From JADJPL01 sp964607915 (lineage in GTDB: Bacteria; Bacteroidota; Bacteroidia; Chitinophagales; Saprospiraceae), in contig CAZSMU010000035.1 in the NCBI GenBank assembly GCA_964607915.1, forward strand, positions 1 through 26,790: a DNA stretch of 26,790 bases. The letters are read 5' to 3'. Positions within the stretch are counted from its first letter, which is position 1. Every line of letters begins with the position of its first letter. A program made the translations under genes and the position numbers. Below the pieces are notes generated by a model that saw nothing but the letters and a program-made list of their open reading frames with translations, had not been told where the DNA came from and made no database searches. Below are positions 14,372-20,865 of the stretch, piece by piece.

Positions 14372-15226
14372 ATGGAAAAGCTCGATCTTACCGTATCTGA
14401 AAAGAGCCAGCTCATAGACAATTATAAATCCGAATTGAGAAAGCTGGAATTTCAGATAGAAGCTGCAAAAGCAGCCATCTCTTTTCTGGAAGCAGGAGTC
14501 GCCAAGGCCCCGCAGGTTTCCGTGCTGGACGGGGAAAAAACCGATGTTCCGGAAACGACTACCAAAAAGCGGGGTCCCAGGCCTAAGGAGCAAGCTGTAG
14601 CGACAGAAACCCCGGCACCATCGCCTGTCCAGAAAGAAGAAAAAGCGGTAACCAAAGGAAAAGCGGGCAAAAAAGCGGGCACTAAAAAAGCGGCTGCACC
14701 CCAGGAAGCCCCCGTTGAAGAAGCGGGTGCCCCGGAAACCAGCCCTGCGGAAACAAGTGCAGAGGAAGTCGCTGCCGCCCCCGGAAAAGGAAAAGGGAAA
14801 GGTAAGCGAAAGGCCGTAAAAGCAGCAGATACTACCGCTGTGGAAGAAAGCCCGGCCACCGAGAGCAAGCCGGCGAAAACGAAGAAAGAGAAATCAGAAA
14901 AGAAAGAAAAACCCAAAACAGCCAAGGCATCTAAGGAAAAGAATCCCGAATCCGAGGGGGATCGCAAAAAGCCGGGCCCCAAAGCGACCTTGAGTTTCTG
15001 GGACGAGTTCATCCTGGAGAAACTCCGCGCTGTAGGGGAAGGATCCCTCAGCAGCTCGGATCTGTTGGAAGCAATGAGGTCCGAACGCGATGCCAAAGAC
15101 CTCCAACTGGGCAATGCACAACTCGCTCAACTGCTCAACCGCAGCCTGCAAAAGCTGGTACACAAAATGAAATTAGTGGCCTCCCAGCAACTTGCAGGGC
15201 GCAATTTCACGTACTGGGCCAAATAA
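14372..15226 (+). CDS. Lys/Ala/Pro-rich protein with coiled coil, AT-hook-like motifs and a winged-helix-like C-terminus; function unknown
   Basis: The 284-residue protein has three parts. Residues 6-42 (TVSEKSQLIDNYKSELRKLE...) look like a short coiled coil. Residues 60-205 are low-complexity, rich in Lys, Ala, Pro, Glu and Thr, like histone H1 or AlgP tails, with KKRGPRPK (65-72) and KKPGPK (199-204) resembling AT-hook cores and a GKGKGKGKRK run (138-147). Residues 206-284 are a compact domain, FWDEFILEKLRAVGEGSLSSSDLLEAM...LNRSLQKLVHKMKLV...GRNFTYW, whose helix-helix-helix-wing pattern suggests a winged helix. No signal peptide is present. I infer a nucleoid-associated or DNA-binding protein. 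Its promoter overlaps a perfect palindrome, and it ends at a 58-base palindrome. I do not recognise a named family. Confidence 0.75.
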   Translation: MEKLDLTVSEKSQLIDNYKSELRKLEFQIEAAKAAISFLEAGVAKAPQVSVLDGEKTDVPETTTKKRGPRPKEQAVATETPAPSPVQKEEKAVTKGKAGKKAGTKKAAAPQEAPVEEAGAPETSPAETSAEEVAAAPGKGKGKGKRKAVKAADTTAVEESPATESKPAKTKKEKSEKKEKPKTAKASKEKNPESEGDRKKPGPKATLSFWDEFILEKLRAVGEGSLSSSDLLEAMRSERDAKDLQLGNAQLAQLLNRSLQKLVHKMKLVASQQLAGRNFTYWAK

Positions 15227-15240
15227 GTTGCTTTTTATTA

Positions 15241-15298
15241 GCTCATATATACAAAGAGCCGCAAATGGTACCATTTGTGGCTCTTTGTATATATGAGC
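15241..15298. terminator. 58-base near-perfect palindrome, probable bidirectional terminator
   Basis: Positions 15241-15269 pair with 15270-15298 along all 29 bases, with a single G-T pair (15261/15278) and no unpaired loop beyond the hairpin turn. It lies between convergent genes, 14 bases after the stop of the 14372 gene and 11 bases from the selD stop. The inner part, AAAGAGCC...GGCTCTTT, looks like an A-tract/stem/T-tract terminator on both strands, but the stem continues beyond the T-run and there is no long terminal U-tract. Confidence 0.65.
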
Positions 15299-15309
15299 AC
15301 CCCGTTTTG

Positions 15310-16350
15310 CTACTCCACTTCGATTAAATAATCTCCTTTCGGAATCATTTTCCCAATGGCTTCTAACGCGTACCCGTTTTCGGCGGCAACTTCCTGAAAT
15401 GCCCTTTCGGAGCCCTGCCGCACAGCGACCAGCAACCCTCCGCTCGTCTGCGGGTCACAGAGGATCTCCCGCTGGCGCTCGGACAGCGGAGCGATTTTGT
15501 GCCCATAACTCTCCCAATTCCTATGCGTACCGCCAGGAATACAGCGCATGTCGGCATAACCATGCAGCGCAGCAGCATCCAAAAGGGGGATCTGCTCAAA
15601 ATACACCCGGGCACTCGCTGCCGAAGCTTCGCAGAGTTCGCTCAAATGGCCCAGCAATCCGAACCCGGTGACATCGGTCATGGCTTCTACATAATCGAGC
15701 AGCCCAAACGCCGCGCCGACCTTGTTCAGCCTGAGCATGCTCTCTTTGGAAAGCAGCGCGTGTTCCTGACTAAGCAGGCCTTTCTTCTGGGCAGTACTGA
15801 ATATCCCAACCCCCAGGGGTTTGGTCAAAAACAAGGAACTTCCAATCCTGGCACCACCGTTTTTTTTAAGGTTTTCCAACCTTACTTTTCCAGTCACCGC
15901 AAGGCCAAACAAAGGCTCTGGATTGTCAATGCTGTGACCGCCGGCAAGAGGGATTCCCGCCTCTGCGCACACCCTTCTGCCCCCTTCCACTACCCGGTTC
16001 GCTACTTCCGGGGGCAGGGAAGCAATGGGCCATCCGAGGATGGCGATTGCCAGCAGCGGGGTTCCCCCCATCGCATAGATATCGCTCAGGGCATTTACAG
16101 CTGCAATCCGACCAAAATCCTCCGGGTCATCCACGATAGGCATAAAAAAATCTGTCGTGCTCACGACCGCCTCTCCGTTTCCCCATTCAAATACAGCGGC
16201 ATCGTCCCGTTCTTCATGTCCTACCAACAATCCCGGGAAATGCCGTTTCTCCGAGTGTTGAACGAGGATATCATCGAGTACCCTGGGCGAAATTTTACAC
16301 CCGCAACCCGCGCCGTGGCTGTATTGGGTCAATTTATAATCCATGCTCAT
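15310..16350 (-). CDS. selD: Selenide, water dikinase (selenophosphate synthetase)
   Basis: The 346-residue enzyme makes selenophosphate from selenide and ATP. The N-terminus LTQYSHGAGCGCKISPRVL matches E. coli SelD, with the catalytic pair equivalent to Cys17/Lys20 at Cys16 and Lys19; the active site uses Cys, not selenocysteine. Downstream motifs are DDAAVFEW, STTDFFMPIVDDP, RIAAVNALSDIYAMGG, AGGHSI, MTDVTGFGLLGH and LCDPQTSGGLL. ATG 16350 is chosen; ATG 16344 is possible and a TTG at 16356 is less likely. The start overlaps the end of mnmH by 17 bases, strong evidence for co-transcription and for use of selenophosphate in tRNA 2-selenouridine. No selA, selB or SECIS-like gene is seen in the window. 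Confidence 0.95.
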   Translation of the reverse strand: MSMDYKLTQYSHGAGCGCKISPRVLDDILVQHSEKRHFPGLLVGHEERDDAAVFEWGNGEAVVSTTDFFMPIVDDPEDFGRIAAVNALSDIYAMGGTPLLAIAILGWPIASLPPEVANRVVEGGRRVCAEAGIPLAGGHSIDNPEPLFGLAVTGKVRLENLKKNGGARIGSSLFLTKPLGVGIFSTAQKKGLLSQEHALLSKESMLRLNKVGAAFGLLDYVEAMTDVTGFGLLGHLSELCEASAASARVYFEQIPLLDAAALHGYADMRCIPGGTHRNWESYGHKIAPLSERQREILCDPQTSGGLLVAVRQGSERAFQEVAAENGYALEAIGKMIPKGDYLIEVE

Positions 16351-17371
16351 CCGCAACCTGTTTTAAGCGCAGCGCAGTCTGTTTATGGTCCTTGCTGCTG
16401 TCATACAAATCTATTATTGGGTCAAAATTACCGTTGCTGGTCGTATAGGCATACGTTTTATCGTAATACTTCAGCGCAATCGCCGCCGCAGTGGCGTAAT
16501 CACCCGACGCCAGGGCCTGCAGGGCCGTTTTGAGGTGCTGTCCACCGAGTTTCCGCTCTATCCGCGAAAAAGAGGCTTCCAGCCCCTCCCGGGGAAAGGT
16601 GCCATAGACTTCGACCAGGTACGACACCCGGTTTTCGAAGGGTACTTCGAGGTGAATCAGCGGACTTTTCTGCAGCCTATGCCACAATGCTTCCGGCAAA
16701 TATACTCGCCCAATGGCGCGGCTCTCATTCTCTACCCATACCCTGCAGTGGGTATCCAAAGCCTGGAATGCATCGAAGAGATTATTTTCAAACTGCTCTA
16801 CGCTTGGCTGGGGCGTTTCGCCCAAGGCCCCGAAAGCGGAGCCCTTGTGATGTGCAATACCTTCCAGGTCCAGGACCTGCTCGCCTATTTCCCGGAGGGT
16901 TTTCAGCACGGCCGTCTTCCCACTGCCCGTCGCCCCCCCCAGGACCACACTGCGAAAAGGGCGCTCCTCAAATTGCGCGTGTACATATCGGCGGTAAGCC
17001 TTATATCCCCCTTCCAGAACGGATACGTCGAAACCGGCGAATCCCAATAGCCAGGCCAGACTACCGCTTCGTTGCCCTCCGCGCCAGCAGTGGACGACGA
17101 TTTCCTTATTGCCCGCTGCCAGATGACGGGCCTCCTCCACATACCAGGGAAGCTTTTTACCAGCTAATTCCAATCCTTTCTGAAAAGCGGTCTCCGGTCC
17201 TTTTTGCTTATACAAGGTCCCTACAATGGCTCGTTCTTCATCGGAGAACAAGGGCAGGTTGAAGGCTCCCGGGATATGCCCTGCCTCAAATTCCCCGGGC
17301 GATCGCACATCTAAAAGGGGATACTTCCTCCATTCGTTTTCCAGAAATTCGCAGATGGGCAGTTTGCGCAT
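16334..17371 (-). CDS. mnmH: tRNA 2-selenouridine synthase
   Basis: This 345-residue protein has the two-domain MnmH (SelU/YbbB) layout. The N-terminal rhodanese domain has the catalytic Cys95 in VVHCWRGGQRSGS and the 'LLDVRSPGEFEAGHIPGAFNLPLF' segment. A C-terminal P-loop domain follows with GGATGSGKT (145-153). It replaces the sulfur of 2-thiouridine at the tRNA wobble position with selenium via a geranylated intermediate, using selenophosphate from SelD, whose gene overlaps it downstream. Length is normal. It begins 33 bases after the hbd stop on the same strand, so a three-gene transcript hbd-mnmH-selD is likely; a TAAATTTC in the gap is one base off a -7 box and could add an internal promoter. 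Confidence 0.95.
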   Translation of the reverse strand: MRKLPICEFLENEWRKYPLLDVRSPGEFEAGHIPGAFNLPLFSDEERAIVGTLYKQKGPETAFQKGLELAGKKLPWYVEEARHLAAGNKEIVVHCWRGGQRSGSLAWLLGFAGFDVSVLEGGYKAYRRYVHAQFEERPFRSVVLGGATGSGKTAVLKTLREIGEQVLDLEGIAHHKGSAFGALGETPQPSVEQFENNLFDAFQALDTHCRVWVENESRAIGRVYLPEALWHRLQKSPLIHLEVPFENRVSYLVEVYGTFPREGLEASFSRIERKLGGQHLKTALQALASGDYATAAAIALKYYDKTYAYTTSNGNFDPIIDLYDSSKDHKQTALRLKQVADEHGL

Positions 17372-17404
17372 GGCTTTGGAAATTTAGACGTATTGCAAGG
17401 GGAA

Positions 17405-18301
17405 TTATCGAGGGGCCAAAAAACGAGGCGCTACCTGCGCTTCCTTGCTCCCCGGGGTATAGCGGTAAAAACCTTCTCCGGCCTTCACGCCCAGCCTTCC
17501 CGCCGCGACCATATTGCACAGCAACGGACAAGGAGCGTATTTCGGGTTCCCCAGTCCGTCTTGCAGTACCCGCAAGATAGCCAGGCACACATCCAGGCCT
17601 ATAAAGTCTGCTAATTGGAGCGGCCCCATAGGATGGGCCATCCCCAATTTCATCACCGTATCTATTTCAGCTACCCCCCCTACCCCTTCGTACAAGGCAT
17701 AAATAGCCTCATTGATCATGGGCATAAGGATTCGGTTGGCCACAAAGCCTGGATAATCTTCTACTTCTACTGGTATTTTGCCTATCTGGCGGGACAGGGC
17801 CATAATCTCCCGGCACACCTCCTCCGAGGTGGCATAGCCCCGGATGACTTCCACCAGCTTCATCAGGGGTACAGGGTTCATGAAGTGCATCCCAATCACT
17901 CTCTCCGGCCTTTGGGTGACGGAGGCTATCCCGGTGATGGAAATAGAAGACGTGTTACTGGCCAGAATGCAGTGTGGAGGGGCGTCCCGATCCAGGGCGA
18001 TAAAAATTTGCCGCTTGATTTCTTCCTGTTCACTGGCTGCTTCCACGACCAAATCAGCCTCGCGCACTGCCAGGGAAAGGTCGGTGCAGGTCTGTATATT
18101 CGACAATGCCGACTCTTTTACCTCCTCGCCAATAGCTCCCTTCGCCACCATGCGCGCGAGGTTGGCGGTGATGGTGTGAAGCGCCTTTTGCAGGGCATCC
18201 TCCGAGATGTCCGAGAGTACCACGGCATACCCGTGTTGCGCAAACACGTGGGTAATCCCATTGCCCATCGTACCTGCGCCAACTACTGCAATACGTTTCA
18301 T
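17405..18301 (-). CDS. hbd: 3-hydroxyacyl-CoA (3-hydroxybutyryl-CoA) dehydrogenase
   Basis: The 298-residue enzyme has the NAD-binding Rossmann motif GAGTMG (8-13) at its N-terminus. The catalytic His139 is in GMHFMNPVPLMKLVEVI, paired with Glu151 in the same segment. NTSSIS (116-121) and the C-terminal dimerisation domain PGFVANRILMPMINEAI...MGPLQLADFIGLD follow. It interconverts 3-hydroxyacyl-CoA and 3-oxoacyl-CoA in fatty-acid or butyrate metabolism. Chain-length preference cannot be read from sequence; the stand-alone form without a hydratase domain suggests Hbd. It has its own -7 box upstream and is divergent from the secreted-protein gene at 18399. Confidence 0.92.
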   Translation of the reverse strand: MKRIAVVGAGTMGNGITHVFAQHGYAVVLSDISEDALQKALHTITANLARMVAKGAIGEEVKESALSNIQTCTDLSLAVREADLVVEAASEQEEIKRQIFIALDRDAPPHCILASNTSSISITGIASVTQRPERVIGMHFMNPVPLMKLVEVIRGYATSEEVCREIMALSRQIGKIPVEVEDYPGFVANRILMPMINEAIYALYEGVGGVAEIDTVMKLGMAHPMGPLQLADFIGLDVCLAILRVLQDGLGNPKYAPCPLLCNMVAAGRLGVKAGEGFYRYTPGSKEAQVAPRFLAPR

Positions 18302-18321
18302 GTTTGTTTGTTAAGTAGACA

Positions 18322-18329
18322 CAAACATA
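18322..18329 (-). promoter_or_regulatory. Candidate -7 box of hbd
   Basis: The minus strand reads TATGTTTG, a perfect TAnnTTTG, 20 bases before the hbd ATG. No TTG at the right distance is clear. A weaker plus-strand match, CAATTTTG at 18334-18341, may serve the divergent gene. Confidence 0.45.
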
Positions 18330-18398
18330 CATTCAATTTTGCGAAAAATGCCTGTTTTTTCCCTCCTTGCCGACCCGGCCCGTCAAATACAGCCCAAC

Positions 18399-19331
18399 AT
18401 GAAGAAAACGGTTCTTTTAGCATTGATGCAGAGTCTCCTGAGCGCCCTTTTGACCGCACAATCTATTGATTCTGCCTATATAGCGGCACATGTGCAACTA
18501 GACTCCGTAGTCGTCGTGGCCAGTAAGTCGGGATTCGATCTGGCAGACTTTATCCGGCTGGTGCAGGAAGATAAAACGTATGCCGATGCCTTCCAGCGCT
18601 TGCGCGTACTCTCCTGGCGGGGGGAGCACGAGATGGCCTTTTATCCCAGGGGAAAGGGCGGTTCGGCGAACTACCAATCCAAAAGCAGGCAAACGGTCAA
18701 TGGAGAATGCCGAACGATGACCCTGGACGAGGTCAAAGCCTCTAAAAATTTTTTCCGCCGCGACGGCGGCTACCGTTTTCTGACGGCAGAGCTATACGAC
18801 CGCGTGTTCTTCACCCACGGCATAGTATGTGCCGACAAAGGAGGTTCAACAGCCGGTAACAGCGATGTAAAAGGCCTGGACAAGTACTACCGGGAACTGA
18901 AGAAATTTATCTTTGAGCCCGGAACCAAACTGGATCTCCCCTTTATCGGAGAAAAGACGGCCATCTTCAGCCCGGAACTACTGTCGTACTACGACCTGTC
19001 CGTACGCGGCGACAGCAGCAGCGACGGGCGTCCCTGCTATGTTTTTTCCATGAAAATCAAGCCTGCCTTTGAAGGCCGCAAAGAGAACAGAACGATTATC
19101 AAGTTCCTCGAAACGAGCTTTGAGCGGAGCAGCCTTCAAGTGCTCGAGCGCCGGTATTCCTTAGCCTATGCCGGTATTGGTTTTGGTTTCGACGTGGATA
19201 TGCACGTGGTGCTGGAAAAGTATGAGGGGCTGTATTATCCTCGGGAAGTACGCTATTCCGGTACCTGGGATATCCCGCTCAAGCCGCGGGAAAGCGGGGA
19301 TTTCAAAGCTTTGTTTGTTCCGGGGGGATAG
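18399..19331 (+). CDS. Secreted protein of unknown function
   Basis: From the ATG at 18399 the 310-residue product begins MKKTVLLALMQSLLSALLTAQS, a clear Sec signal peptide with cleavage after about residue 20. An in-frame ATG at 18348 would put 17 non-signal residues in front, so it is rejected as start. After the signal comes LDSVVVVASKSGFDLADFIRLVQEDKTY, then a mixed alpha/beta body with no catalytic motif that I recognise. Two cysteines lie in the middle, in GECRTM and GIVCADKGG. The C-terminal half (LQVLERRYSLAYAGIGFGFDVDMHVVLEKYEGLYYPREVRYSG) has alternating hydrophobic strands, as in periplasmic lipoprotein-binding folds or outer-membrane-associated proteins. Function is not assigned. 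A strong terminator follows after 20 bases. Confidence 0.75.
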   Translation: MKKTVLLALMQSLLSALLTAQSIDSAYIAAHVQLDSVVVVASKSGFDLADFIRLVQEDKTYADAFQRLRVLSWRGEHEMAFYPRGKGGSANYQSKSRQTVNGECRTMTLDEVKASKNFFRRDGGYRFLTAELYDRVFFTHGIVCADKGGSTAGNSDVKGLDKYYRELKKFIFEPGTKLDLPFIGEKTAIFSPELLSYYDLSVRGDSSSDGRPCYVFSMKIKPAFEGRKENRTIIKFLETSFERSSLQVLERRYSLAYAGIGFGFDVDMHVVLEKYEGLYYPREVRYSGTWDIPLKPRESGDFKALFVPGG

Positions 19332-19351
19332 CCTGCTCGCCCGGAAGAGGC

Positions 19352-19408
19352 AAAAGACAGCGGGGGCTGGTCGTTTGAACATACAACGACCAGCCCCCGC
19401 TGTCTTTT
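19352..19408. terminator. Strong bidirectional intrinsic terminator
   Basis: A perfect 24-base stem (19352-19375 with 19385-19408) and a 9-base loop TGAACATAC. The arms begin with AAAA and end with TTTT, with a GC-rich core (GCGGGGGCTGG), so the structure works on both strands. It separates the convergent secreted-protein gene (plus) and TPR gene (minus). Confidence 0.9.
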
Positions 19409-19423
19409 CCACTTATGACAGGA

Positions 19424-20755
19424 CTAGTTCTTGAAGTAGGAAGAAGCATTCTTCCCGCCTGCCTGTACTTTCTCCAGGCGATCTTTGAACTCTGTGGAGA
19501 TATCCAATTTGTTCTGGCGCGCGTAGATTTCCTTGAGGGCAATCAAGGTGTTCACATCATTGGCATCGATGGACTCTGCCTTCTGGAAGTGCGGGAGCGC
19601 CAATTCGAATTCTGCCAATATTTTGACTTTCAGAGCCTCGTATTTTTTCAGGCCCTCTTTGGAGTAATCGTCAGCCAGCGTGTTGAGTTGCTTGGTCAGC
19701 AGGGCTGCGCGGTTGTAATAAAGTGCCCCTACGCTGTAGTAGGCATCCACGTATTTGGGGTCGCGCACGGTGGCCTCTGTGTAGTACTTGAGCGCATCCT
19801 GGAAGTAGGCTTCTGCTTTAGCGGCATCGCCGGCCTGGTCGGCCTTCTGGTACAATTGGTCGTAGACGTTGCCCAGGACGCTGTAGAGGGAGACGTTGTC
19901 CGGTTCCTTTTCGATGGCCGATTTCAATTCCGTGAGGAGGGCATCGAGTTTACCTGTTTTCAGGTTGTGGTTGATGACGGCGAAGAGGATGGAAACCTCG
20001 TCCGGATAGCGCTTGCGGCCCTCTTCGAGGAACTTGTAGGCTTCGTTGATATCCTTATCTGAATTGAGTTGGTACATGGCCTCGTAGATGACCGGCTTGT
20101 CGTACTTCATCGCATACAACTTCTCGAACAACATCTTTGCTTCCGGTTTCATATTGGCGCTGAGGGCGGCCAGGCCGGAGATGTACAGTTGGTTGTTGTA
20201 ATCTGCTTCGGCATCGAGGGTACTTTTTTCGCCGTTTGCTTTGAGGATTTCGTGTGCATCAATGGTGTATTTGAAATCCTTATAGGCGCTGGAGTAGTCC
20301 TGCTCTTCGTATTTGTAAATCCCCAGGTTGGACAGGTTTCCCTGTACGAGGCCAAGGCCTTTGAGGGCATCCTTCTTCTCGAAGCTTTTCACGGCCATTT
20401 CGATTGCCTTTTGATAGGCTTCGAAGGCTTCTACAGCGGGGTTGTCCACTTTGGGCAAGTCTTCCAGTTTGCCGATGTTCAACTGGCGGATTTGGACGAC
20501 CTGGCTGGCAATTTCGTTGTAAATATCGCCCTTGAGCTGCCAGGCGGCGCCGGTTGCCTTGCCGGCGTCGGTTGCCATTACCCGGTCAATAGCCTCTTTG
20601 GCCTCGCCCAATTTGTCTTTGTTGTTCGCCTGATCCAGGGTAAATGACGCGAGGGAGCGTTTGGCTAGGGCCAGGTCTTTTTTGATATCTTCCTGGGCCT
20701 GGAGTGCCGTAACAGCAAACAGCAGGCCGAGGGAGAGGAAAAGCAGTTTTTTCAT
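19424..20755 (-). CDS. Exported tetratricopeptide-repeat protein
   Basis: From the ATG at 20755 the product has 443 residues and starts with a signal peptide, MKKLLFLSLGLLFAVTALQAQ. The rest is alpha-helical TPR-like repeats. Examples of the pattern with small residues at fixed places are 'YYTEATVRDPKYVDAYYSVGALYYNRA' and 'HFQKAESIDANDVNTLIALKEIYARQNK'. The first part ('DLALAKRSLASFTLDQANNKDKLGEAKEAIDRVM') follows the same plan. TPR proteins are protein-binding scaffolds; this one is probably periplasmic. It follows gyrA by 110 bases on the same strand, and no strong promoter box was found in that gap, so it may share gyrA's transcript. An upstream start at 20803 is rejected because it would precede the signal peptide. 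Confidence 0.85.
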   Translation of the reverse strand: MKKLLFLSLGLLFAVTALQAQEDIKKDLALAKRSLASFTLDQANNKDKLGEAKEAIDRVMATDAGKATGAAWQLKGDIYNEIASQVVQIRQLNIGKLEDLPKVDNPAVEAFEAYQKAIEMAVKSFEKKDALKGLGLVQGNLSNLGIYKYEEQDYSSAYKDFKYTIDAHEILKANGEKSTLDAEADYNNQLYISGLAALSANMKPEAKMLFEKLYAMKYDKPVIYEAMYQLNSDKDINEAYKFLEEGRKRYPDEVSILFAVINHNLKTGKLDALLTELKSAIEKEPDNVSLYSVLGNVYDQLYQKADQAGDAAKAEAYFQDALKYYTEATVRDPKYVDAYYSVGALYYNRAALLTKQLNTLADDYSKEGLKKYEALKVKILAEFELALPHFQKAESIDANDVNTLIALKEIYARQNKLDISTEFKDRLEKVQAGGKNASSYFKN

Positions 20756-20865
20756 GGTGTAAAAATTTTTGAAAGTATGACGCGAATTCCGCAAAAAAGG
20801 CACTTTTATTTTGGTTTTCGTTGGTTTGAGCCGTACTAAAATTTTGTTAAAATACTACACCGGGG

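Noticed and set aside
14452..15114. 220-codon minus-strand frame opposite the Lys/Ala-rich gene
   Set aside because: It is the reverse of low-complexity codons (rich in Ser, Phe, Ala) and has no promoter; the plus-strand frame has a proper promoter and terminator.
15499..16533. 344-codon plus-strand open frame opposite selD/mnmH
   Set aside because: Both minus-strand genes have complete catalytic motifs; the plus-strand frame crosses their boundary and shows no domain.
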